Shown one piece after another: positions 1 through 10,084 of a stretch of 64,000 nt of DNA. The notes under the pieces were generated by a model. The model had not been told where the DNA came from. It was given only the letters and a program-made list of their open reading frames with translations, and did not search any database. Numbering within the stretch: position 1 is the first letter of the stretch; every line of letters begins with the position of its first letter. This stretch comes from Dendrolimus kikuchii (Eukaryota > Arthropoda > Insecta > Lepidoptera > Lasiocampidae): positions 7,691,388-7,755,387 of the forward strand of contig CM034406.1 of NCBI GenBank assembly GCA_019925095.2, in the 5' to 3' direction. Made by a program: the position numbers and the translations under genes.

Positions 1-945
1 GGATGTATGGATCAAGTTTTCTCTCTCCGCAATATCGTAGAGAAGCAGCTGGCTATGGTCCGGAATGTTTTCTGCGGTTTTGTGGATCTAGAGAAAGCAT
101 TTGACAGGGTTGTGGGGAAGGAGCTCTGGGACATATTGCCCGGATATGGGATTAATGGCCAATTGATGCGTGCTGTGCAGTCCACTTACGAGGACTGTAT
201 GGAATGCGTGCGAGTGGATGGCAGCCTGTCGCCCTGGTTTGACGTCAATATTGGCGTCAGGCAGGGCTGCGTGCTGTCGGCTTTGCTGTTCATCCTATAC
301 CTGGGCGATTGGCTCCAGAGAATAAGATTGATGGATGTTGGGGTGCGAATGAGTGATCTAGTTGTAAGCACCTTGCTTTATGCGGATGATGCCGTGCTTT
401 TAGCCGAATCACCATCAGAACTGCAAACACTAGTCACAATGATGGAAGATGACTGTCAGGCGAGAGGCTTACATTTGAATGCGAAGAAAACAAAGGTTAT
501 GGTGTTTGAAAGAGAAGAAACCAGAACGAATGCAAGGATAATGGTCGATGATGTTATGCTGGAGCAAGTGAATGAGTTTGTATATCTTGGATGTGCTTTT
601 AGCAGGGATGGAAGGTACACCGCTGATATAGAAAGAAGAGTGAATTTGGGGAATAGTTTGAATGGAGCGTTAGGTAAACTTCTAGGCGCTAAGAACTTCA
701 GCCAGAAGATCCAGCTCGCCATACACAACGCGGTGCTGGTACCTACGCTCACGTATGGAAGCGACAGTTGGGTATGGAAGAGAGAGCAAGAAAGTAGAGT
801 AAACGCGGTCGAAATGCGAGCACTGCGCAAAATCTGCAGAGTGACGCTCGCGGACCGCGTTCGTAATACCGAAGTAAGAAAGAGAGTTGGCCTGAAAGAG
901 AGTGTCGGGGTGAAGGTAAGGAAAGGAATGCTCCGGCAATAAACA
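1..945 (+). mobile_element. RTE-like LINE reverse transcriptase, 3' part of RT domain, truncated at window edge
   Basis: An open frame at 7-942 (311 codons) encodes the palm and thumb of a non-LTR retrotransposon reverse transcriptase. Visible are an early palm motif (DLEKAFDRV, about residues 27-35), the GVRQGCVLS block and the catalytic YADD at about residues 125-128, followed by the post-RT region ([14 protein letters not shown], then RKGMLR). The coding similarity ends abruptly near 935. The sequence after it is unrelated and ends in an AATAAA-rich A/T tail. In the sister copy at 26.9-27.6 kb the protein continues for about 100 residues. The 5' part lies beyond the window. The frame is open, which suggests a fairly young copy, but it is not functional as it stands. 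Confidence 0.85.
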
Positions 946-1214
946 ATGTATCAAACTTCTTGTAATTGTGGACTTTTGTGTCTGAAATAAATAAATTATG
1001 ATTATTATTATAAATCCTTAAAATCGAGCAGAAAACGTTGTAGTGATTAACGTCTCTAACGTTTTTGTTTCTTAACCAATTTTGATAATTGTTTTTGCAT
1101 TGGTTTCAGAGTACCTTTATGGAAGTTTGATAAAAATTTCATTGGTATCACACTTTGCGTTTCGAAGATATAGCAAAAACTCGTTAAAATTAATAAAAAA
1201 ATATTTAGTTTGAA

Positions 1215-1470
1215 GTATTTCATTCCAAATTCGTTCATTCGTTGTCGTGGAAGGCCACGACATACCTTCCATGATCAAATTGATCGTGTACTAGCAGAAG
1301 GTGATGTCAGGAGCCTTAAGAACAGACGAACCTGCATGACAAGAGTTATGAATGTCAAAGAAGCAAGTGAGGTGTGTAAGAATAAGCCTAAATGGCGCTC
1401 TGTTGTTCGTGCCTACCCCGCAAGGGAACTGGCGTGAAGTTATGTATGTATGTATGTATTTCATTCCAAA
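1215..1470 (+). mobile_element. 5'-truncated RTE-like LINE 3' end with 15-bp target-site duplication
   Basis: The last ~65 codons of the RTE-like polyprotein ([20 protein letters not shown] onward, ending PARELA-stop near 1437) are followed by an (ATGT)n tail. The segment is flanked by a perfect direct repeat, gtatttcattccaaa, at 1215-1229 and 1456-1470. The insertion itself is therefore about 1230-1455. This is the classic product of target-primed reverse transcription with severe 5' truncation, and it is a separate event from the RT fragment just upstream. Confidence 0.8.
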
Positions 1471-1789
1471 CTTTTTTGTTTCAGAACCGATTTTGATCGT
1501 TTTTATGTGTTGGGTTTAAAATAGCAGCAAAATTAGTATCATTTCAAAATAATTATAGTATCATAATGATTCCATATAAATGTCATTGCTATTAGACTCT
1601 GGGTTCCGAAAATATAGCAGTAAATTTCCCAAAATCAATTAGAAAGCGTATTAAAATATTTGAGATTTATGAAATCCTAAAACGAGTAGGTATCTAATTA
1701 AGATCAGTAACATGCTGACTAGACTCGAGTAGGAATACGAAGGCGTACAATAGAAGTCAATAACGATAAACAGCAAGACCGTGAAAATT

Positions 1790-2740
1790 GAGCTATGAAA
1801 TCTGTCGTAGTTGGAAAGCTATTTCCAGTAGGCTCTCGCCTTCACTATTTCGTCTCGCGCCAAAACCTTTTCCTCCATGTATTCGTTCGAAATCATCATT
1901 CATATAACCTACATGCCCATTGAAATCACCTCCGATGAACAAACACATCTTCATTATTCGGAGTATTTACCAGAACTGTGTCCATATCACCCCAAATAAT
2001 TTCTTTCGTTTTTTCGTCTAAACCGCATATGCAGAAATAAAGTTTTTTACTCTATCATTTATTATGATCTTCACACAAATTATTCCATCCCTCACTCTAT
2101 GTACATCTACTACATTCGTCTTCCATTCAGAATCTAAAATAACTCCCACGTCATTTCGTTTACCATCTCTACCACTATAGTATAATTTGTAACCCTCTCC
2201 AATTTCCTTAGCTTTCATCCCCTTCCACTTAGTTTTTTGCACACCGGCCACATTCATTTTTCTTCTTTTTAAAGTAGCAACTAGTTCAGCCCCTCTCCCT
2301 GTCATACTTCCCACATTCCAAGTACACATTCGCCACTTCTTTTCCTGGACTAACTTCTTACGTCGCCCTCGTCCAGAATAGTGCGACAAATCTTGCATAC
2401 TTCTCGAAGGCGCCGGGTGCTGCGCCTGCACGTCGCCTACAGGGTACGCCCTAGTCCTTGCATTCTTTATATCATTCATTTAAGATATACATATTTAGAT
2501 TCGACTTTGTTTTACAACCGGCCGTCTACCTGACGTTAACCCTTTTCGGGACGGGACAGAAGCCTAAATAACTAGGGCTAGAAGCGCCAGCGCAATGTGC
2601 TGCCACCCTGAAAGTGGTACTGTCACTAAGCAAGCCGAAAGTATTGTCTTTATTAACTGTCTATCTGGCTGTCGACGAGGAGGCTCGGCTGCGTTTCATC
2701 AATTGTATGCAATATAATATGGTATCCCGCCACTGCTATT
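1790..2740 (-). pseudogene. RTE-like LINE 5' end: APE-type endonuclease domain, degenerate
   Basis: The minus frame 2479-2018 (153 codons) reads as an apurinic/apyrimidinic-type endonuclease N-terminus. WRMCTWNVGSMTGRG is followed by AGVQKTKWKG, GYKLYYSGRD and RNDVGVIL, the usual start of an RTE-like polyprotein. Downstream on the minus strand (2017 to about 1790) the similarity continues in broken frames, including IIWGDMD and a GGDFNGHVG-like stretch, so the copy is frameshifted. About 250 bp upstream of the ORF is moderately GC-rich and probably belongs to the element's 5' end. No RT domain follows on this strand, so this is a 3'-deleted or rearranged piece. Confidence 0.7.
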
Positions 2741-3124
2741 AAGATACGTCTCGATGTTTACGGTTCGTTGAAATTTGTAGTACATTGTAGGATTTGGTTT
2801 TCATCCACTGTTATACTTTTATACTTGTGCACTAAGGGCATCTTGACTTGAAGAATTTAATCCACTGCTACATTTTTATAAGCTTATTACGTGGGTTATC
2901 ACGAGGAGATAAGCTTTGACATTGCATATGTCATGTTTGTAATTTTTTTAGATATCACTTACAAATGCAAGGCAATCACTTGAAAATAATTTATAAATAG
3001 AGAGTACACTATTGCTTTACATTTGCAGGCACTATTGTAGTAATTTGACTATATTTTAAATAATAAAGAAAGGAAAATTTAAGGCAGAAAATTTAGTGAC
3101 ATCGGTTTTTTTTATATATTATAC

Positions 3125-3307
3125 TAACGGCCCGGCGCGGTTTCACCCGCGCTCTGTCCCGCTCCCGTGGTATGTAGCGTCATGTTATATAGCCTATGAC
3201 ACTCCCTGTTAACGTAGTTTTCTAACAGTAAAAGATTTTTTTTAATCGGTTTTTTTAAACGTCACAAACTCACAAACTTTCCCTCTTTATAATATTAGTA
3301 TAGATTA
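3125..3307 (+). repeat. Short interspersed repeat (starts CGGCCCGGCGCGG, ends AATATTAGTATAGAT)
   Basis: This ~180-bp unit recurs at 21430-21645 and 24729-25175. It has a GC-rich head (gtttcacccgcgctctgtcc) and a tail ending tttataatattagtatagat. No coding potential is seen. It behaves like a non-autonomous lepidopteran repeat; its class (SINE, LINE tail or Helitron-like) cannot be settled by eye. Confidence 0.7.
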
Positions 3308-4289
3308 GACTAGATAAGCCATAAATGGTTAGAACAGAAATGTACTTTGAATTTTTGTGTTACTATTATTTTAGAATTCACATAAAAATTAGACTAGTTT
3401 GTGTAAGGTTGTTGCTGATCTTATAGGAAATATTATCTCACTTAAAATCTGCAATACTTACAATGTATCTGGCAAGTCTGCCGAGAGCGATAAAGGTTTT
3501 TAAATAGGTACCTTTTATTTATTATCACTCAAGCACCAAATAAAATTTAAAACGCTACGGCATAGTATATTGCTAATATATATGCATTAGTGTCAAATGT
3601 GAAAAACCTTTCTAATCTTATAACATCACAGTAAAACAAATATACTGACCATTAAATCACAATTTTTTCATTGTGATGTTTGTTATTGTCATAAAATAAC
3701 ATTATGTTGTGTTATAAAGTAACTTAATAACTCACCTTTTATAAATTATACTAGTTTAATAATAAGGTTAACAATTTTAGTAACACTAATAACACGACCT
3801 GACAGCCAGCGCGCAGATAGTACACTACTGATCGTTATGGAATACATGAACGCCAATAGTTTGTAAAATGTATATAATTGTAATGGTCCCTCTGACAGTT
3901 CTTTGACAGTAAACGTCTAGATGCTACCGATAGTGCTGGAACGGTGTCGAAAATAATATATGGGTCAAATAAACAAATTAAGAAGAAAAATAATTCGTAA
4001 GTTAATCAAAAACTTGTACATATTTTTAAAATAGTAGGTACTACGTCTAGAGGAACGTTTAGAATAAATATGTACTCTATATGCGCGTACACAATGCTGT
4101 AGTGAAATCTCAAAGCAGCTAATAACTAGAGGTATGTAAGTGAAGGTTAATTTTTTTAATGACTATATAAATCATAGTACAAAAGTAAATGCGGTTTATA
4201 TTATTACAATTTATTTAATTATGTATATTCATAGTCGTTTATTAGTGATTAATAAATAAGGTGATAAGGTAAGGTTTTAGTTTCTTTTT
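3308..4289. other. AT-rich spacer without recognised genes
   Basis: The sequence is unique-looking, AT-rich and full of stops in all frames. I see no exon-like open stretch, RNA gene or family repeat. Confidence 0.5.
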
Positions 4290-4359
4290 ATATCACCAAT
4301 AATTAATAAAACTACGTTTTAACGGTTTTAAGCGCGGTAATTTTATTTGATTTTGGTTT

Positions 4360-4401
4360 TTCCGACGTTTCGGCCACTTTTCAGTGGCCGTGATCACGGA
4401 A
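4360..4401 (-). ncRNA. Candidate hammerhead-like ribozyme motif in Penelope 3' region (left copy)
   Basis: The left copy carries the same stem, core and stem-loop arrangement as the right copy on the opposite strand, with the 12-bp palindrome ccgtgatcacgg at its 5' side. Confidence 0.45.
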
Positions 4402-4661
4402 GACAAAGATGTCAAGTGTCAACGAGTATTGTTAAAGTTTTATTTAGCCTACCGCCAACTTATTAATTTTAATCATTTAATTTTTAATTTTGTTTATGGT
4501 TATTATTTAATCTATGGGAGCCTAATCTAATTTACTACCGCTTCGCAACATGTTATGGCTTGAAGAGAAGAAGCGGCGCAAGAAACTCTTCAGCAAACAT
4601 GCCTAGCTCTAATAATTTTATATAATATTAAAATGGGTGGAAGGAAAAATAAAAGTAATTA

Positions 4662-6154
4662 TCAGTCAAGTTGGTTTGTGTTCCGTTGTACGCAGAAAGA
4701 GCTCACAGTGTCTTGAGGTCTGGCAGCTGGTTTTTGCTGGGTTTGGGTCTTAATAGTTTTGATAATTGGATCCCAAACAGGTGGTACTTGCCAACCATCT
4801 TCTCTATTGAAATTTGGGTGTTTTTTGATTTCAATAGCCTCACGCATCATTCTAGGTATGAAACGATTCTCTTTCGCGAGGATTTGTGGGTTATCGAATC
4901 TGATGTAGTGGTTGGGTTTATCCAGCGTGTGTTCACTGATCGCAGACTTCGTAGACCTTGTGTGTTTCATGTCAGCAATGTGTTCTTTTACTCGTGTTTT
5001 TATGCTCCTCTTTGTTTGCCCAATGTATGACAATCCACACTCACAATCAAGCTTGTAAACCCCTGCATCCTGGAGTGGGATATTGCATTTCACAGGTCTC
5101 AGAAATTGGGTAATCTTTTTCTGCGGCTTGAAATATGTTTTGATTGAAGCTCGCCTGAGGATGTGACCAATTCTGTCTGTGACCCCCTTGATGTAGGGTA
5201 GGGTAGCAGGGCACCGCTCAACTGAAGGTGGTTTGGGGCCTTTGTGACGTTGGTGTGGAGTCTTCAGCTGATTGCGTTGTAGAACTCGCTTGACATGCTG
5301 AAGCTCTCCAGCTATGTGGTTCTCGTCACAAATTTTCTGTGCTCTCTGAAACAAAGATTTGCCCACGGTAGCTAACTGACTAGGATGGTGGTGAGACGAA
5401 CCATTAAGGTATTTATCTGTATGGGTAGGTTTCCTATACACCGTATGACCAAGAGTATTGTCAGGGTTCCTTAGGATGAGCACATCCAGAAAAGCTAATT
5501 TATTATTTGCCTCTAGTTCCATAGTAAATTTAATATTACTGCTAATGGAATTGAGATGATCTAGAAATGCAGAGACTTTATCGTTTGGGAGGACGGCAAA
5601 AGTATCGTCTACGTACCTTTTATACATCTTCGGCTTAGCCGGAGCGGTATCCAGTGCCTTCTGCTCGAAGTCTCCCTTAAAAATGTCAGCTACGACAGGA
5701 GACACCGGTGAGCCCATGGCTACACCGTTGATTTGGTCGTAGAAGCCGTAGTCCCACACGAAATAGCCAGATGTGAGGCAATGTTTTAGTAGATCTGCAT
5801 ATTCCTCAGGCATGTTATTATCTATTAGCTTCCTTTTGACAATCTCAATGCAGTCTTCCACTGGTAAACTGGTAAATAAGGACTGGACATCAAAACTGAC
5901 TAGTACTTCATCCTCAGCCAATGTCAAATTTTCAATTGCGCTGATGAAGTCGAAGGAATCCTTGACATGGTAGGGTGTGTTGCCGCGGAGATTGTTGAGT
6001 GTCTTCGCGAGATGTTGTGCCAGTCTGTATGTTGGTGAGTCAAGCTGGCTAACTATAGGGCGCAAGGGGATGTTGTTTTTGTGAATTTTAGGTAACCCAT
6101 ACAGTTTAGGCGCTTTGGCGCAAGATGGTGTGAGTGCGGATACGTCTATGCTTA
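4662..6154 (-). pseudogene. Penelope-like RT plus GIY-YIG endonuclease, left copy (5'-truncated, frame intact)
   Basis: The frame stays open on the minus strand from the junction near 6154 to the stop at 4662 (about 497 codons). It reads the RT domain (KAPKLYGLPKIHKNN, LRPIVSQLDSPTYRLA, SFDVQSLFTSLPV, GVAMGSPVSPVVADIF, catalytic YVDDTFAVL, NKLAFLDVL). A linker follows, then a C-terminal GIY-YIG nuclease domain (CECGLSYIGQTKRS, then RVKEHI). This RT plus GIY-YIG order defines endonuclease-positive Penelope-like elements. The N-terminal region is missing, so it is a dead copy by truncation rather than by frame damage. One small difference from the right copy is KGD in place of MED after VADIF. 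Confidence 0.9.
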
Positions 6155-7876
6155 TAGTCGTCTACCCAAACCGAATCTCACTCGTGCTGAATATATTGCC
6201 TTAAAAAACATTCGCAATAAACCAGAAATAACCGTGCTCCGTGCAGATAAAGGTAACGCGACTGTCGTCATGGATACGTCTGATTACAATAGTAAAATAC
6301 AAGATCTTTTATCGGACGAAAGCACTTATAAAAAGGTCAAAACTGACCCCACGGATAAAGTAACCAAACAAACAATCGCGGTTATGAAAAAACACTCCGA
6401 AAAATTAAGCATAGACGTATCCGCACTCACACCATCTTGCGCCAAAGCGCCTAAACTGTATGGGTTACCTAAAATTCACAAAAACAACATCCCCTTGCGC
6501 CCTATAGTTAGCCAGCTTGACTCACCAACATACAGACTGGCACAACATCTCGCGAAGACACTCAACAATCTCCGCGGCAACACACCCTACCATGTCAAGG
6601 ATTCCTTCGACTTCATCAGCGCAATTGAAAATTTGACATTGGCTGAGGATGAAGTACTAGTCAGTTTTGATGTCCAGTCCTTATTTACCAGTTTACCAGT
6701 GGAAGACTGCATTGAGATTGTCAAAAGGAAGCTAATAGATAATAACATGCCTGAGGAATATGCAGATCTACTAAAACATTGCCTCACATCTGGCTATTTC
6801 GTGTGGGACTACGGCTTCTACGACCAAATCAACGGTGTAGCCATGGGCTCACCGGTGTCTCCTGTCGTAGCTGACATTTTTATGGAAGACTTCGAGCAGA
6901 AGGCACTGGATACCGCTCCGGCTAAGCCGAAGATGTATAAAAGGTACGTAGACGATACTTTTGCCGTCCTCCCAAACGATAAAGTCTCTGCATTTCTAGA
7001 TCATCTCAATTCCATTAGCAGTAATATTAAATTTACTATGGAACTAGAGGCAAATAATAAATTAGCTTTTCTGGATGTGCTCATCCTAAGGAACCCTGAC
7101 AATACTCTTGGTCATACGGTGTATAGGAAACCTACCCATACAGATAAATACCTTAATGGTTCGTCTCACCACCATCCTAGTCAGTTAGCTACCGTGGGCA
7201 AATCTTTGTTTCAGAGAGCACAGAAAATTTGTGACGAGAACCACATAGCTGGAGAGCTTCAGCATGTCAAGCGAGTTCTACAACGCAATCAGCTGAAGAC
7301 TCCACACCAACGTCACAAAGGCCCCAAACCACCTTCAGTTGAGCGGTGCCCTGCTACCCTACCCTACATCAAGGGGGTCACAGACAGAATTGAATCAAAA
7401 CATATTTCAAGCCGCAGAAAAAGATTACCCAATTTCTGAGACCTGTGAAATGCAATATCCCACTCCAGGATGCAGGGGTTTACAAGCTTGATTGTGAGTG
7501 TGGATTGTCATACATTGGGCAAACAAAGAGGAGCATAAAAACACGAGTAAAAGAACACATTGCTGACATGAAACACACAAGGTCTACGAAGTCTGCGATC
7601 AGTGAACACACGCTGGATAAACCCAACCACTACATCAGATTCGATAACCCACAAATCCTCGCGAAAGAGAATCGTTTCATACCTAGAATGATGCGTGAGG
7701 CTATTGAAATCAAAAAACACCCAAATTTCAATAGAGAAGATGGTTGGCAAGTACCACCTGTTTGGGATCCAATTATCAAAACTATTAAGACCCAAACCCA
7801 GCAAAAACCAGCTGCCAGACCTCAAGACACTGTGAGCTCTTTCTGCGTACAACGGAACACAAACCAACTTGACTGA
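6155..7876 (+). pseudogene. Penelope-like RT plus GIY-YIG endonuclease, right copy (frameshifted)
   Basis: This copy has the same domain order as the inverted partner but reaches about 250 bp further 5' (RLPKPNLTRAEYIALKNIRN, ITVLRADKGNATVVMD). The RT frame is open to 7439. A 22-nt deletion relative to the left copy, just after the sequence for GVTDRI near 7391, shifts the frame. The endonuclease part resumes in another frame and ends at 7876. The copy is truncated at the N-terminus and frameshifted in the RT/endonuclease linker, so it cannot make the joined protein. Confidence 0.9.
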
Positions 7877-8136
7877 TAATTACTTTTATTTTTCCTTCCA
7901 CCCATTTTAATATTATATAAAATTATTAGAGCTAGGCATGTTTGCTGAAGAGTTTCTTGCGCCGCTTCTTCTCTTCAAGCCATAACATGTTGCGAAGCGG
8001 TAGTAAATTAGATTAGGCTCCCATAGATTAAATAATAACCATAAACAAAATTAAAAATTAAATGATTAAAATTAATAAGTTGGCGGTAGGCTAAATAAAA
8101 CTTTAACAATACTCGTTGACACTTGACATCTTTGTC

Positions 8137-8178
8137 TTCCGTGATCACGGCCACTGAAAAGTGGCCGAAACGTCGGAA
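8137..8178 (+). ncRNA. Candidate hammerhead-like ribozyme motif in Penelope 3' region (right copy)
   Basis: The layout is a 4-bp closing stem (ttcc / ggaa), a core gtgatcac, stem ggccac/gtggcc with loop tgaaaa, then gaaac and gtc. Penelope-like elements are known to carry small hammerhead variants with almost no helix III. Here the usual C3...G8 of CUGANGA reads G...C, a swap that would keep the 3-8 pair, and one extra base precedes stem II. The fold is inferred and activity is unknown. Confidence 0.45.
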
Positions 8179-8277
8179 AAACCAAAATCAAATAAAATTA
8201 CCGCGCTTAAAACCGTTAAAACGTAGTTTTATTATGTATACAAGTCGCGAAAACTTAAGAAAATATCACCAATAATT

Positions 8278-9175
8278 GTTTAATTTTTCTTTTAAAATCT
8301 TGTAAACCGAATTGCCTGGAAAAGGTCGCTTCGAGCAATAAGGGCACCCATTGCTTTTTCCCTTTCCACTTGCTTGCAATCAAAAACTAGTGGAACGGAT
8401 TATGGAGCGTTCATGTCATTAACGACGAAATGTCATTGGTTGATTTGAAAATCGCGCCTTTTTCAATGTCAATCGATAGAGAGAATTGAAGCTCTGTGGT
8501 CAACGCCCACTTTGAACCGGCTCTTAACATGGGTTATCGTGAACGCTGTTTGATCGAAAATAATGACGTCATTAGTGACGTTTTCGTTACGACCGTAACG
8601 ACCGTCGCGCCACGTGGAACGGCAGACGGAGCATTTTGGGCGTTGTAAAATACCAAAGGAACGCGCCCCCAATTGTCGGAAGTCAATGTACCAACTTTTC
8701 ACCACCGGTTACTTCTATAATAAATACCTCGAAACTAACATCCTGTTATTTACTGTTTCCGCCACTTGGTTTTATTCACCAAACTACCTCGATGTCTATA
8801 TCTATATCCATTATTATCTTCTGATTTTAATTACGTTGAACAATACATTTTCATTCATTCAATAATTGTTATACAGAATGAAAATTTTGAAAAAAATTGA
8901 GGTTGAAGAACTTATTAATATGATACTATCAATGACAGTTGGTTTCAACAATATCCGTTGAGGAGTTTTGAAATATGAAATATTTTCGATTTAATGCCTT
9001 TTATAATTCCGTACTCAAAAGACTAAAACAGTGTACGTTGAAGACAATAAATAATATGAAACATTCCAAGAATAAGTAAAAAAAATCAAATAATAATATA
9101 TATTTATACATACATATATATATATAAGATATATCATACTATAATAGATTCATTAGCATGTTTTAGACTTGCGAG
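8278..9175. other. Unassigned spacer with a CRE-like palindrome
   Basis: I recognise no gene. 8330-8720 is less AT-rich than its surroundings and contains TGACGTCA at 8562-8569 with nearby GTGACGTTTTCGTTACG repeats. It could be an old regulatory stretch or an unrecognised repeat. The rest is AT-rich. Confidence 0.35.
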
Positions 9176-9179
9176 GACC

Positions 9180-9490
9180 AAAGATGTTTAACAACCATCA
9201 GTTTAAAAGACAATATGGATTTGGCTTGTCTGATGTTGAGTGGCAGTGAGCTTCATAAACGGACAGCCTTTTGTACCGTGAAAAAGTTATCAACGAAGGA
9301 AGAGGTGTGTACAGATATCATTAAGGAGAGATTATTACTAAAGCGCAAATAACGGGAATGAGAAAGATGTAGGAAATTAAAACGTTCCTTTAAATACGGA
9401 GCGGTACGACGATCAAAAAGAATATTGTACAAAAGAGAAAGTGAACATTCCGCTGAAGGCGAATAGGTAACCATTTAAGCTTCTGGCAAT
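9180..9490 (-). pseudogene. CR1/Jockey-like LINE C-terminal remnant
   Basis: The minus-strand translation contains LYNILFDRRTAPYLKERFNF, LHLSHSRYLR and FTVQKAVRL. This resembles the post-RT C-terminal segment of CR1/Jockey-type LINEs (YLRERF...HSHRLR...F.V.AVRLWN). The frame breaks right after AVRL. It is an old fragment. Confidence 0.55.
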
Positions 9491-9985
9491 ATTCGGAAAC
9501 ATGGTCATATTTGAGCCACCCAAATATGAACCGTATACAGACATTTTAAAGTCGATCGAGCTTGTTCAGTTGTTTTTGTGTTTTGTGTTCTTTCATTATT
9601 CTTGAAAGAAGATTTCCACATACTTGCCAATTTATTGATAGATATACTTAAACTTTTTGCATCAATGTTATATTACTTTTCTTAACTTCTGTCTATTTAA
9701 CGTCTAAAGGAGATGATATAGAAATCAGTGGCAGTGGTTTTAACTTAGGTTTTATCATAAATAAAAGAACAATGTGAAACAAATTTATATACATTTATTT
9801 TATATTAAATACATTCTCGCATTACCTACATTTTTCGTCACTAGAAGTATGAAGATTCAGAAAGAGTATGCGGTAATTGTCACTACATCACGACTTACAC
9901 TTTTAAAGTACAATGAATTGTTTGTTATCAGTAAAGTTACTATTACTTTATCAGATTTTTGACATTATATTTGCATTTTTGCGAA

Positions 9986-10051
9986 AACTATATCATACAT
10001 ACATACATAACTTCACGCCAGTTCCCTTGCGGGGTAGGCACGAACTATATC
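9986..10051 (-). mobile_element. 48-bp RTE-like 3'-end insertion with 9-bp target-site duplication
   Basis: Only the last few codons, the stop and the (CATA)n tail of the RTE-like family are present (9995-10042, minus orientation). The direct repeat aactatatc flanks it at 9986-9994 and 10043-10051. It lies about 35 bp beyond the stop codon of GMC gene A, probably inside its 3' UTR. Confidence 0.75.
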
Positions 10052-10084
10052 CATTGCAAAAAATATTCTGTTTTACAATTCGAC

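Larger units (their letters stand above)
4290..8277. mobile_element. Inverted head-to-head pair of Penelope-like elements flanked by a 15-bp duplication
   Basis: A 1.85-kb minus-strand copy (about 4305-6154) and a 2.1-kb plus-strand copy (about 6155-8262) are nearly identical over the shared part. Their 3' ends point outward and their truncated 5' ends abut at about 6154/6155. The direct repeat atatcaccaataatt lies at 4290-4304 and 8263-8277, so the pair appears to have integrated as one unit. The right end carries ~25 extra bases before its duplication. Inverted or tandem partial dimers are characteristic of Penelope-like elements. Confidence 0.88.

Noticed and set aside
4671..5030. Plus-strand 119-codon ORF and its mirror at 7508-7867 on the minus strand
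   Set aside because: Antisense shadows of the Penelope endonuclease coding region; the two are identical only because the element is present as an inverted pair.
9121..9135. Tandem repeat or CRISPR-like arrays in AT-rich tracts
   Set aside because: Simple (AT)n and (TACA)n microsatellites; this is a eukaryotic genome and no regular spacer structure exists.
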